Assembly: GCF_018614575.1 (NCBI RefSeq)
Contig: NZ_JAGGOJ010000018.1
Coordinates: 148,825-212,824 of the forward strand
Length of the DNA: 64,000 bases
DNA from: Streptomyces sp. ISL-10
GTDB taxonomy: Bacteria > Actinomycetota > Actinomycetes > Streptomycetales > Streptomycetaceae
Reading direction: 5' to 3'
Part shown: positions 9,209 to 17,546 of the stretch, one piece after another
Numbering within the stretch: the stretch's first letter is position 1
Layout of the letters: every line of letters starts with the position of its first letter
The notes under the pieces: generated by a model
The model's input: the letters and a program-made list of their open reading frames with translations, nothing else
Told to the model about the DNA's origin: nothing
The model's database searches: none
Made by a program: the position numbers and the translations under genes

Positions 9209-10022
9209 GGCTGCGCGCCGTCCACAGCTCCGGGAAGACGTTCTTGCGGGCCCGCTTCTCCAGCCAGGAGACGCCGGCCGAACCGCCCGTGCCGACCTTC
9301 GAGCCCATCGCCCGCCGCGTCGCCACCAGGTGGTCGTTGCGCCATCGCCACACCAGCTCGCCGACATCGGTGAGCGCCTCGCCGAGGCGCACCAGCTCGG
9401 ATTCGTGGTCCTCGGCGGCGTACAGCTCGGCCCACGCCCGCTCGACCTGCTCGGACGGCTCGTACTTCTGCGACAGGTCCCGCTCCAGCACCTCTGCAGG
9501 TATCGCGTACCCGCGCCGTGCCAGCAGCCTGAGCACCTCGTCGTAGAGGCTCGGCTCGTACAGGGCCTTCTCCAGCTCCGCGTGCACCCGCGGCGCGCCG
9601 CGGTGCGGCACCAGCATCGACGCCGACTTCTCGCCGAGCAGGAACTCCATGCGCCGGTACATCGCCGACTGGAAGCCGGAGCCCTCGCCGAGCGCGTCGC
9701 GGTAGGCGTTGAACTGCGCGGGGGTCAGATTGGCGATCGGCCGCCAGGAGGCGTTGAGGGCCTCCAGTTCCCGTACGGAGCGCTTCAGCGCGTCCATCGC
9801 CACGGGAATGCGGTCCTCGCGCAGCGCACGCGCCGCGGTCTCCCATTCGTGCACGACGACGGTGAACCACAGCTCCATGACCTGCGTCGTGACCAGGAAG
9901 ACCATCTCGCCCGGATCGTCCGAGCGGGGGTGCTGGAGGTGGGTGAGGACATCCGCCTGGACGTAGTCCTCGTACGGAGTGGTGCCCGCGAAATCCAGAT
10001 TCGGGGCGGCGTCATGTGACAT
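9201..10022 (-). CDS. kynA: Tryptophan 2,3-dioxygenase
   Basis: 273-residue haem dioxygenase that opens the indole ring of tryptophan to N-formylkynurenine. Diagnostic stretches are TPYEDYVQADVLTHLQHPRS, FLVTTQVMELWFTVVVHEW, GSGFQSAMYRRMEFLLG and the haem-ligand region VWRWRNDHLVATRRAMGSKVG followed by GTGGSAGVSWLEK. The ATG at 10022 has an AGGAG sequence about 8 bases upstream and was preferred to upstream in-frame ATGs. It is the first gene of a leftward kynurenine operon; its 3' end overlaps kynureninase by 8 bases. Confidence 0.96.
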   Translation of the reverse strand: MSHDAAPNLDFAGTTPYEDYVQADVLTHLQHPRSDDPGEMVFLVTTQVMELWFTVVVHEWETAARALREDRIPVAMDALKRSVRELEALNASWRPIANLTPAQFNAYRDALGEGSGFQSAMYRRMEFLLGEKSASMLVPHRGAPRVHAELEKALYEPSLYDEVLRLLARRGYAIPAEVLERDLSQKYEPSEQVERAWAELYAAEDHESELVRLGEALTDVGELVWRWRNDHLVATRRAMGSKVGTGGSAGVSWLEKRARKNVFPELWTARSHV

Positions 10023-10110
10023 TGCTGTCTCCTCGACGAATCCGGGTAGCGGTCCGCCCCTTCCTGTATCGGTGTGGGCCCCGGTCCCCACCGGCATCAT
10101 AAGACGAGGT

Positions 10111-11025
10111 TCACGCGGGCGGGCCGGTGAGATACGTCCCGTCCTCGTCGAAGGGCCAGGCGTTGGAAAGGCAGCCGTTCAGGCCCTTGATCTGCTGCAT
10201 CATCACCGGTGCGGGGCGCCCCGGACCGGGGCAGCCCATGTGCTGCCGGATGCCGATCTCGTGCCCCACCTCGTGGTTGATGATCAGGTGCCGGTACTCG
10301 GCGGGCGTCCCGGCGAACGTCGGTGAGCCCAGCATCCACCGCTTCAGATTGACGACGACGCCCTCGACGGTCTCGCAGTTCAGCTCGCCGCGGGTGTTCA
10401 GGCCCTGGGCGAGGCAGAGGCGGTCGGCGGTGACCGGGGTGGCGATCCTGATGACGAAGTCGGCGTTCGAGGAGACGAGCTGGAACCGGCCGCGGCCGTG
10501 GGCGGCCCAGCCCCGCGGGTGGGCGAGTATGTCCTCGATCTCGGCCGCGGCCTGCCGTGCGGACAGGTCGATGCCGTCCTCGACCTCGACCTTGTAGCGG
10601 CGCAGGGTGCCGGTGCCGGTCGCCGCGCCGGTCGCCTGCGCCACGGTGAAGGTGCCCTTGCCGGACGCGGGTACCTTCGGCGGTCCGCTCGCCGGTGTGG
10701 ACGCCTTGGGCGACGCGGACACGGTGGGGCGCGGCGACGCGGATGCGGACGGCTCGGGGTCGGGGTCGGGCTCGGGGTCGGGGCCGGGGTCGGGGTCGGG
10801 CGAGGCCACGGGAGACATCAGCGGCTCGACGCGGGGCGTGGCGGCCGGGGCGGCGGACCCGGCGACGGCCTGGCCGCTGCGCCAGTGGGCGAGTGCGGCG
10901 CCGCCGCCGACGGACAGGAGCCCGACGAGGAGGCCGAGCACGAGGAGCGGAGCGAGCGGACGGCGGCGGGACGGGGCCCCGCGGCCACGCACACGTCGTC
11001 GTCCGGTGGCGGCGCGCTTGCCCAC
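10111..11025 (-). CDS. DUF3152 membrane-anchored zinc metalloprotease-like protein
   Basis: 304 residues from the GTG at 11025, which has a well-placed GGGGAG. A basic N terminus precedes one transmembrane segment (PLAPLLVLGLLVGLLSVGGGAALA). Then comes a low-complexity linker of alternating Pro, Asp and Glu followed by Ser/Ala/Pro, and a C-terminal domain with the zinc-protease motif HEVGHEIG and a third likely ligand in the following MGCPGPG region. This matches DUF3152 proteins of actinomycetes, predicted extracytoplasmic metalloproteases of unknown substrate. The divergent DUF3151 gene starts 338 bases away. Confidence 0.85.
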   Translation of the reverse strand: MGKRAATGRRRVRGRGAPSRRRPLAPLLVLGLLVGLLSVGGGAALAHWRSGQAVAGSAAPAATPRVEPLMSPVASPDPDPGPDPEPDPDPEPSASASPRPTVSASPKASTPASGPPKVPASGKGTFTVAQATGAATGTGTLRRYKVEVEDGIDLSARQAAAEIEDILAHPRGWAAHGRGRFQLVSSNADFVIRIATPVTADRLCLAQGLNTRGELNCETVEGVVVNLKRWMLGSPTFAGTPAEYRHLIINHEVGHEIGIRQHMGCPGPGRPAPVMMQQIKGLNGCLSNAWPFDEDGTYLTGPPA

Positions 11026-11362
11026 GACAGACTTCTCCCCTGGTTCGGCCGGTGCCCTGGGGGAGGGTGTGGGCCTCTGCTCCGGCGGTGCACTTCCGCT
11101 GCTCCCAGGTAAATCGACAGCGCGTGCGAACATACCCGGCCACCGGACGGTGGATCCCCGTGACGGCCCTGGTCCCCGTGGCCCTCCCGGGACCAGGACG
11201 CCGCCCACGACGCCGCGGTTCCTTGCCGGGGCCGGGTGCTGGGGGCCGACGGCCCAGGGCCCTTTCCGGGCGGCGCACGTGGGGGAAGTGACCGAGACCA
11301 CCCGTCGGCGGTCCACCCGGTGGTCCCGGTCCGGTGCCGTGCGCCGGTGGCAGACTTCAGCC
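11026..11362. other. Divergent intergenic region
   Basis: About 337 bases between the leftward DUF3152 gene and the rightward DUF3151 gene. It must carry both promoters. I found no sigma-factor consensus I would defend and no convincing gene. Confidence 0.5.
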
Positions 11363-11782
11363 ATGAACCTTCACGAGAACCTGCTCGGCGGACCGCCCCC
11401 GACTCATCTGCCGGAGAACGAAGAGGCCTACCGGATGCTCGCGGAGCAGTCCGCGGCGCCCACCGAGGTCGCCGCCGCGCACCCGACCTTCTCCCTCGCC
11501 TGGGCCATGCTGGCCGACGACGCCTTCGAGGCCGGTCGTGTGGTGGAGTCGTACGCGTACGCCCGGACGGGGTACCACCGCGGGCTCGACGCCCTGCGCC
11601 GCTCGGGGTGGAAGGGCCATGGCCCCATTCCCTTCAGCCACCGCGCCAACCGCGGCTTCCTGCGCTGCCTGGCCGCACTGGCGCGAGCCGCCGACGCCAT
11701 CAAGGAGACGGAGGAGGCGGAGCGCTGCTGGCAGTTCCTCAAGGACAGCAGCGAAGAGGCGCACGCGGAACTGAAGCGCTGA
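11363..11782 (+). CDS. DUF3151 family protein
   Basis: 139-residue soluble acidic protein starting MNLHENLLGGPPPTHLP. Conserved family stretches include HPTFSLAWAMLADDAF, SYAYARTGYHRGLDALRRSGWKGHGPIP and NRGFLRCLAALARAADAIKE. The pattern suggests a helical, TPR-like repeat. DUF3151 is conserved across actinobacteria and has no assigned function that I know of. It sits alone on the plus strand, convergent with the exporter gene across a region holding a 98-base duplication. Confidence 0.9.
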   Translation: MNLHENLLGGPPPTHLPENEEAYRMLAEQSAAPTEVAAAHPTFSLAWAMLADDAFEAGRVVESYAYARTGYHRGLDALRRSGWKGHGPIPFSHRANRGFLRCLAALARAADAIKETEEAERCWQFLKDSSEEAHAELKR

Positions 11783-11849
11783 TCCACCCCTGCGACGCCT
11801 GAGGGGGCGGGCACATCGAGCCCCGCCAACGCTTGAGGGGAGCGGGTCA

Positions 11850-12045
11850 ACCCGCCCCCGCCGGCACCTGAGGGGGCAGGCACATTCCAGCCCCGCCGGC
11901 GTTTGAGGCGCGGGGCTCGGGGCTGAGCCCCGACATCAGCGCGGGCCACCCGCCCCCGCCGACACCAGAGGGGGCAGGCACATTCCAGCCCCGCCGGCGT
12001 TTGAGGCGCGGGGCTCGGGGCTGAGCCCCGACATCAGCGCGGGCC
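11850..12045. repeat. Tandem duplication of a 98-base unit
   Basis: Copy 1 is 11850-11947 and copy 2 is 11948-12045, differing at about three positions. Each carries CGGCGTTTGAGGCGCGGGG and a GGGGCTCGGGGCTGAGCCCC palindrome that can form a hairpin. A partial, more diverged copy lies just upstream (11815-11850). It fills the convergent space between the DUF3151 gene and the exporter gene and may act as a bidirectional terminator. Confidence 0.85.
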
Positions 12046-12057
12046 CCGCGGGATCGC

Positions 12058-13512
12058 TCACGCGGCGGGCCCGTCCTCCCCCGCCACCCTCGGCTCCAGC
12101 GGCGGGGCCGACACGCCGCAGTTGATCCGGCACTCCGGATGGGAGCGTTCCGCCAGGGGCGGGGTGCGGACGGTCGCCCAGGCGATCACCGCACCCGCCA
12201 CCAGCACCCCCGCGCACATCGGGATCGCCCGGCGGAACGTCTCCCCGAATTCCTCCGCCGAGCGGTACGCCTCCGGCCCCATGCCCGCCAGCAGCGGCAG
12301 CGCCGCCACCGCGAGCAGACCGGCCGCGCGGGCCGCCGCGTTGTTGATGCCGCTCGCGATGCCGGCCCGGCCGGTGTCCACGGCCGCCAGCACGGTCGCG
12401 GTGAGCGGGGCGACGAGGGTCACCATGCCCAGGCCCATGACCGCCATCGCGGGCAGGACGTCCCTGACATAGGAGGCGCCCTCGCCGACCCGGAGCATCA
12501 GCATCGTCCCCGCGGCGCACAGCAGCGGGCCGACGGTCAGCGGGATGCGCGGGCCGATCCGTTCGCCGAGCTCTCCCGACTTCGCCGACAGCAGGAGCAT
12601 CAGCACGGTGGTCGGCAGCAGCGCCGTGCCCGCGCCGAGCGCCGAGTACCCGGCGACGACCTGGAGCTGCAGCGCGACGAGGAAGAAGAACCCGCCGAAC
12701 GCCGCGTACACACACAGCGTCACCAGGTTGACCGCCGTGAACTGCCGCAGCGCGAAGATCGACAGTGGCAGCATCGGGTCGGGCCGCCGCCGCTCGACGA
12801 GGACGAAGAACGCACCCACGAGCACGCCGACGAGACCCGGCCACACCGTCGCGTCGATGAGGGCGTACGTCACCAGGCCCAGCGCCGCCGCGCCGAGCAC
12901 GGCGCCCAGGACGTCGAAGCGGCCCGCAGCCCGCGGGTCGCGCGACTCGGGGACGTGCCGCAGCGCCACGGGCACGCACAGCGCGGCCAGCGGCACGTTG
13001 AGCAGGAACACCCAGCGCCAGCCGGGCCCGTCGGCGAGCCAGCCGCCGATGAACGGCCCGACCGCCGCAGCGACGCCGCCGAGCCCGGACCACAGCCCGA
13101 CCGCGCGGGCCCGGTCGTCGGGATGGAAGCTCCCCTGGATCAGTGCCAGCGACCCCGGGGTGAGCAGCGCGCCGCCGACGCCCTGCAGGGCGCGGGCGGC
13201 GACCAGTACGCCACCGTTCGGCGCCAGTCCGCACAGCAGCGAGCCGATCGCGAACCAGACCACTCCGAGCAGGAAGATCCGCCGTCTGCCATAGCGGTCG
13301 CCGAGCGCCCCGCCGAGCAGGATGAGCGCGGCCAGCGTGAGCATGTAGGCGTTGACGGTCCACTGCAGGACGGCCAGGTCGGCGTCGAGGTCCCTGCCGA
13401 TGCGGGGCAGGGCGACGTTGACGACGGTCGAGTCGAGCAGGGCCATGCCGGACCCGAGGACGGTGGCGAGCACCACCCACCGCCCCTGGGCCGAGGACAG
13501 CCTGATCTCCAT
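12058..13512 (-). CDS. MFS drug exporter, DHA2 (EmrB/QacA, 14-TMS) family
   Basis: 484-residue transporter of the 14-helix DHA2 family. The first helix carries VLGSGMALLDSTVVNVALPRIGRDL, the family motif D1, followed by LQWTVNAYMLTLAALILLGGALGDRYGRRR (motif A). ARALQGVGGALLTPGSLALI is motif C-like. These transporters export lipophilic drugs, dyes or metabolites in exchange for protons. ATG 13512 was chosen because the first helix begins about 13 residues later. No TetR-type regulator sits next to it. Substrate not predictable. Confidence 0.92.
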   Translation of the reverse strand: MEIRLSSAQGRWVVLATVLGSGMALLDSTVVNVALPRIGRDLDADLAVLQWTVNAYMLTLAALILLGGALGDRYGRRRIFLLGVVWFAIGSLLCGLAPNGGVLVAARALQGVGGALLTPGSLALIQGSFHPDDRARAVGLWSGLGGVAAAVGPFIGGWLADGPGWRWVFLLNVPLAALCVPVALRHVPESRDPRAAGRFDVLGAVLGAAALGLVTYALIDATVWPGLVGVLVGAFFVLVERRRPDPMLPLSIFALRQFTAVNLVTLCVYAAFGGFFFLVALQLQVVAGYSALGAGTALLPTTVLMLLLSAKSGELGERIGPRIPLTVGPLLCAAGTMLMLRVGEGASYVRDVLPAMAVMGLGMVTLVAPLTATVLAAVDTGRAGIASGINNAAARAAGLLAVAALPLLAGMGPEAYRSAEEFGETFRRAIPMCAGVLVAGAVIAWATVRTPPLAERSHPECRINCGVSAPPLEPRVAGEDGPAA

Positions 13513-13664
13513 ACGGGCATCCTTGCGGCCCCGGCGGCGGCGGGCTAGTCCAGAAACTCCGACGTGGCCAGGAGATGGGCGAGGTCGCCCGGCTCCGGGG
13601 CACCCGCCCATCCTGGCTGCCGGGCACTGACGTCCCGTACGACCCGTACGACCGGCGCGTACGA

Positions 13665-13700
13665 GAAGGGTCCGGCACCGCATCCGGTGCCGGACCCTTC
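13665..13700. terminator. Perfect 16-bp stem-loop downstream of fbaA
   Basis: GAAGGGTCCGGCACCG at 13665-13680 pairs perfectly with 13685-13700 around a 4-base loop. It lies 50 bases past the aldolase stop codon, with no gene between, and there is no long U-tract, as is usual in Streptomyces. Confidence 0.88.
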
Positions 13701-13749
13701 CCCACGGCCCTACATGGCCCCGAGCCCTACCGGACCTGGGACCTGGGAC

Positions 13750-14772
13750 CTACTTGATCCTGGTGCTCGTGGAGCGCAGCGCCGAGCACGCCTCGACCAC
13801 GCGCTGGGCCATGCCCGCCTCGGCCAGCTTGCCCCAGCTGCGCGGGTCGTAGGCCTTCTTGTTGCCGACCTCGCCGTCGACCTTCAGGACGCCGTCGTAG
13901 TTGCGGAACATGTGGTCCACAACAGGGCGCGTGAAGGCGTACTGGGTGTCGGTGTCGAGGTTCATCTTCACGACGCCGTTCTCCAGCGCGGTGCTGATCT
14001 CCTCGGCCGTCGAGCCGGAACCGCCGTGGAAGACGAAGTCGAACGGTGCGTTCGTGCCGTACTTCTCGCCGACGCCCTGCTGGAGGTCCTTGAGCAGCTC
14101 GGGACGGAGCACCACGTTGCCCGGCTTGTAGACGCCGTGCACATTGCCGAACGAGGCGGCCAGCAGGTAGCGGCCCTTCTCGCCCAGGCCGAGCGCCTCG
14201 GCGGTGCGCAGCGCGTCGTCGACGGTGGTGTACAGCTCGTCGTTGATCTCGTGCGAGACGCCGTCCTCCTCGCCACCGGTCGGGGTGATCTCGACCTCAA
14301 GGATGATCTTGGCGGCGGCGGCCTGCGCCAGCAGCTCCTGACCGATGGCCAGGTTGTCGGCGAGCGTCTCGGCGGAGCCGTCCCACATGTGGGACTGGAA
14401 GAGCGGATTGCGGCCGGCCTTCACGCGCTCGGCGGAGATGTCGAGCAGCGGACGTACGTAGCCGTCGAGCTTGTCCTTCGGGCAGTGGTCCGTGTGCAGC
14501 GCGACGGTGATGTCGTACTTGGCGGCGACGATGTGCGCGAACTCGGCCAGGGCGACAGCGCCGGTGACCATGTCCTTGTTGTGCTGGCCACCCAGGAACT
14601 CGGCTCCGCCGGTGGAAATCTGGATGATGCCGTCGCTCTCGGCCTCCGCGAAGCCACGCAGGGCAGCGTGCAGGGTCTGGGACGAGGTCACGTTGATGGC
14701 GGGGTAGGCGAACTTGCCTGCCTTCGCCCGGTCGAGCATCTCGTTGTAGACCTCGGGAGTCGCGATGGGCAT
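13750..14772 (-). CDS. fbaA: Class II fructose-bisphosphate aldolase
   Basis: 340-residue zinc-dependent aldolase of glycolysis and gluconeogenesis, cleaving fructose 1,6-bisphosphate to dihydroxyacetone phosphate and glyceraldehyde 3-phosphate. Visible are ALHTDHCPKDKLDGYV with the catalytic Asp and zinc-binding His, EVEITPTGGEEDGV with a metal-ligand Glu, ASFGNVHGVYKPGNV with another zinc His, and FHGGSGSTAEEI with the third zinc His and phosphate loop. A strong terminator follows it. The 209-base gap upstream towards pyrE contains a parS-type site. Confidence 0.97.
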   Translation of the reverse strand: MPIATPEVYNEMLDRAKAGKFAYPAINVTSSQTLHAALRGFAEAESDGIIQISTGGAEFLGGQHNKDMVTGAVALAEFAHIVAAKYDITVALHTDHCPKDKLDGYVRPLLDISAERVKAGRNPLFQSHMWDGSAETLADNLAIGQELLAQAAAAKIILEVEITPTGGEEDGVSHEINDELYTTVDDALRTAEALGLGEKGRYLLAASFGNVHGVYKPGNVVLRPELLKDLQQGVGEKYGTNAPFDFVFHGGSGSTAEEISTALENGVVKMNLDTDTQYAFTRPVVDHMFRNYDGVLKVDGEVGNKKAYDPRSWGKLAEAGMAQRVVEACSALRSTSTRIK

Positions 14773-14908
14773 GTGTCCGCTCCTTGTGATGTGCGGGTAT
14801 GTGGTGCTGGCCCTGACCTGGGGGCGACGTCATCGTCGCGGCCTATCTTTCCAGACTCTCCGCCCGGCTCCACAGTGCCCGCCGTGCCCGGATGTGCCAA
14901 GGGCGTCC

Positions 14909-14924
14909 TGTTTCACGTGAAACA
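14909..14924. promoter_or_regulatory. parS centromere-like site (ParB binding)
   Basis: The 16-base perfect palindrome TGTTTCACGTGAAACA matches the parS consensus bound by chromosomal ParB proteins, including that of Streptomyces. It lies in the gap between fbaA and pyrE. Such sites cluster around oriC, which supports an origin-proximal location for this window. I saw no second perfect copy. Confidence 0.93.
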
Positions 14925-14981
14925 GAACGCCCATGACCATCAGCCCAGGTCAGCGGCCCGACCAGGTGGTCGGCAGGGACC

Positions 14982-15527
14982 TCAGGCGAGGCCGAGCTCT
15001 TCGAGGGAGTACGCGTTGACGTACGGCAGCCCCGCCTCGGCGATCTTCGGGGCGGCACCGCGCTCGACGATCACGGCGACGGCGACGACCTGGCCGCCCG
15101 CCTCCCGTACCGCCTCGACAGCCGTCAGCGGGGAGCCGCCGGTGGTGGAGACGTCCTCGACGATCAGGCAGCGGCGGCCCTTCACATCGGTGCCCTCGAT
15201 CCGGCGCTGCATACCGTGCGCCTTGCCGGCCTTGCGGACGACAAAGGCGTCGAGCCGCTGACCGCGGGCGGCCGAGGCGTGCAGCATCGAGGTCGCGACC
15301 GGGTCCGCGCCCAGGGTGAGACCGCCGACGCAGTCGTAGTCGAGGTGGGCGGTGGCGTCGAGCATGACCTGGCCGACCATCGGCGCGGCCTCGCCGTCGA
15401 GCGTGATCCGGCGCAGATCGATGTACCAGTCGGCCTCGATACCCGAGGAGAGGGTCACCTTGCCGTGCACGACGGCCTTGTCCTTGATCTGCTGGAGCAG
15501 CTCTGCACGTACATCAGTCATGCCCAT
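14982..15527 (-). CDS. pyrE: Orotate phosphoribosyltransferase
   Basis: 181-residue type I phosphoribosyltransferase of pyrimidine synthesis, joining orotate and PRPP to give OMP. The PRPP loop is in RCLIVEDVSTTGGSPLTAVEAVREAGG, preceded by the basic flexible loop region (VVRKAGKAHGMQRRIEG). The N terminus carries GKVTLSSGIEADWYIDLRRITLDG, with the orotate-contacting segment typical of the actinobacterial enzyme. It is on the same strand as the aldose epimerase-like gene upstream (63-base gap) and fbaA downstream. Confidence 0.95.
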   Translation of the reverse strand: MGMTDVRAELLQQIKDKAVVHGKVTLSSGIEADWYIDLRRITLDGEAAPMVGQVMLDATAHLDYDCVGGLTLGADPVATSMLHASAARGQRLDAFVVRKAGKAHGMQRRIEGTDVKGRRCLIVEDVSTTGGSPLTAVEAVREAGGQVVAVAVIVERGAAPKIAEAGLPYVNAYSLEELGLA

Positions 15528-15590
15528 GAGCTTAGGGCCTTTCCCCCCGGCGCCTTCGTCCGCTCGACCCCGTCCGCCGGCGCCGCCCCC

Positions 15591-16385
15591 TCACAGCCGG
15601 CGCCAGGTCCACGTCGTCGCGATCTCCAGCGGATCGATCGGGGTCACGAACCGGGGGTGGGTGTTCAGACCGTTCGGCGGGCCGGACTGCGGCTCCACAC
15701 AGACGGCCTCGGCCTGCTCGTCGTAGATGACCACCCACTCCGCACGGGAGGCGACCGTCAGTTCCAGCTGCCCGGGCCACGTCAGACTGACCGACACGCC
15801 GTCGGGCATGCCGAAGCAGTCGTCCCAGGGGCCGGGGAGCGGGTCGATGCGACCGCCCGTCGGCAGGTGGTCCTCGCCGCGCTCCTCCTGCCACGCCGGC
15901 GTGAAGTCGATGCGGACGTCCTCGCCGCCGCCGAGGTTGCGCAGGAACCAGGGGTGCCAGCCGGCCTGCGCGGGGAACGAGGTGCCGTAGGTCTCCACCC
16001 CCAGCGCGACGGTCAGCGAGTCCTCCGTCAGCTCGAAGGTCTGCGTGACCCGGCCGGTGTACGGCCAGGGCTCGGCGAGGTCGTAGGTGAACGCGGCCTC
16101 GCTCTTGCCCGCCGTGGCGGTGCGCCAGGCGGTGTCGCGGCCGGTGCCGTGGATGGCGTGCGGGGCCGCGTTGAGCGGGAGTTGATGGACGACGTCCCCG
16201 TTGCGGAACTGCCCGTTTCTGGTGCGGCCGCACCAGGGGACCATGGGGAACGTGCCGTACCGCTCGCCCTGGCGCAGCACCTCGGTGCCGCCGATGCGCA
16301 GGCTTCCGATACGGCAGCCGTTGTCCGGACGCACGGTCAACTCGACGTCGCCTGCGCCCAGCCGGACGCTCTCTTCGCTACTCAC
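15591..16385 (-). CDS. Aldose 1-epimerase family protein
   Basis: 264-residue galactose-mutarotase-like beta-sandwich protein. Substrate-site histidines are visible in HAIHGTGRDTAW (about residue 75) and AGWHPWFLRNL (about 145). The catalytic glutamate is probably in AVCVEPQSGPPNGLN near the C terminus. It should interconvert alpha and beta anomers of a hexose or recognise a phosphorylated sugar. The neighbour upstream (SRPBCC protein) begins another leftward unit 20 bases away, so the two may be co-transcribed with pyrE. Confidence 0.88.
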   Translation of the reverse strand: MSSEESVRLGAGDVELTVRPDNGCRIGSLRIGGTEVLRQGERYGTFPMVPWCGRTRNGQFRNGDVVHQLPLNAAPHAIHGTGRDTAWRTATAGKSEAAFTYDLAEPWPYTGRVTQTFELTEDSLTVALGVETYGTSFPAQAGWHPWFLRNLGGGEDVRIDFTPAWQEERGEDHLPTGGRIDPLPGPWDDCFGMPDGVSVSLTWPGQLELTVASRAEWVVIYDEQAEAVCVEPQSGPPNGLNTHPRFVTPIDPLEIATTWTWRRL

Positions 16386-16404
16386 ACGACGACACTAGCC
16401 CGCA

Positions 16405-17430
16405 CTACCTGCGGCGGCGCAGCACACGGCCGATGACGACCGCGGAGGCGACCGCGAGCGCCGCGGCGGGCGCGATCCATCGCAGGGTGGCGCCGGAACC
16501 GGCCGCGTCGGGACCCGGGGTGGGGGCGTAACGGCCGCGCGGCGGCGCGTGGTCGACCTCTTCGGCGCTCCGGCCGATCATCGTGCGCCGCGCATGGGCG
16601 GCCTCGGCGGCCGGCTCCCCGGGCATGCCCGAGAGCTCGTCGAGACCTTCGATGTCGTCGAGAGCGTCCAGGTCCTCGATGTCGTCGAGGTCGTCGTCGT
16701 TGTCGTTGTCGTTGCCGGAGGCGTCGAGACCGGCGAACTCCTCCTCGGCGGCGGGGCCGAGAGACGGCGGGGGCACAGGTGCGTCGAAGACGGAAGGGGC
16801 CTCGTCGCCGGGCGCGGCGGAGTCGGGCGAACCCGACGCCTCCACGTCGTCGGCCTCCACCGGGGCTGCGCCGGCAGCGGAGACGTCGGAGGCGGACACG
16901 TCGGCGGCCGAACTCCCGGCCCGAGCCCCCTCGTTCGAGGCGTCCTCAGAGGCCTTGCCCGAGGCATCGTCCGACGTCTCCTGCGACGACACGGGCGGGG
17001 CGTCGAAGGCCGCTGCCGCCAGCGCCTCCGCGAACCGGTCCAGAAGACGATGGGCGGCGGACGTGCGCCCGGACGCCTCCAGGTCCGCGAGCCGGCCGTC
17101 GGCCGTCGACGAGCCGCTGAACGTCAGCGTCGTACCGCCGTCGGTCGGCTCCGGGCCGATCGTCAGCGCGATCTTCACCGAGCCGCTGCCGCGCGCCTCC
17201 CCGCCCTCGCCCTCCACCGCGAAGGTGCGGCCCTGCTCCACGAGACGCAGGGTGCCGCGGTAGGTGATGGTGTGGCTGCCGACGCGGACCTTGAGTCTGC
17301 CCGAGAGCGGTTCCGCCGATTCGTCGGCATCCTGTTGGAGCCCCGGAATGCAGCGGGCGACCCGGGCGGGATCCCGCAGCACCTGTCGGAGGGTCTCAGC
17401 CGGAACCGGTACGAACACCTCATGCTCCAT
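16405..17430 (-). CDS. SRPBCC (CoxG-like) protein with acidic linker and C-terminal membrane anchor
   Basis: 341 residues. Residues 1-150 are a START-like SRPBCC domain (MEHEVFVPVPAETLRQVLRDPARVARCIPGLQ, then GRLKVRVGSHTITYRGTLRL), the fold of CoxG proteins that load or sense hydrophobic molecules. Residues about 150-300 are a disordered, strongly acidic linker rich in Asp, Glu, Ser and Ala with runs such as NDNDNDDDLDDIEDLD. The last 30 residues are a single transmembrane helix (IAPAAALAVASAVVIGRVL) ending in RRRR, so the protein is probably tail-anchored with the domain in the cytoplasm. Function unknown. Confidence 0.83.
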   Translation of the reverse strand: MEHEVFVPVPAETLRQVLRDPARVARCIPGLQQDADESAEPLSGRLKVRVGSHTITYRGTLRLVEQGRTFAVEGEGGEARGSGSVKIALTIGPEPTDGGTTLTFSGSSTADGRLADLEASGRTSAAHRLLDRFAEALAAAAFDAPPVSSQETSDDASGKASEDASNEGARAGSSAADVSASDVSAAGAAPVEADDVEASGSPDSAAPGDEAPSVFDAPVPPPSLGPAAEEEFAGLDASGNDNDNDDDLDDIEDLDALDDIEGLDELSGMPGEPAAEAAHARRTMIGRSAEEVDHAPPRGRYAPTPGPDAAGSGATLRWIAPAAALAVASAVVIGRVLRRRR

Positions 17431-17546
17431 GGAACCCGAGCCTACTCAGCCGGGCCCGCCGCGTCTGCCTTCGCGCGCGAGATCCCCGGCACGGCCCGTC
17501 GCACATCCCTTCGCGCGGCCCTTCCTCCGAGGGGTGGAACGCCGTT

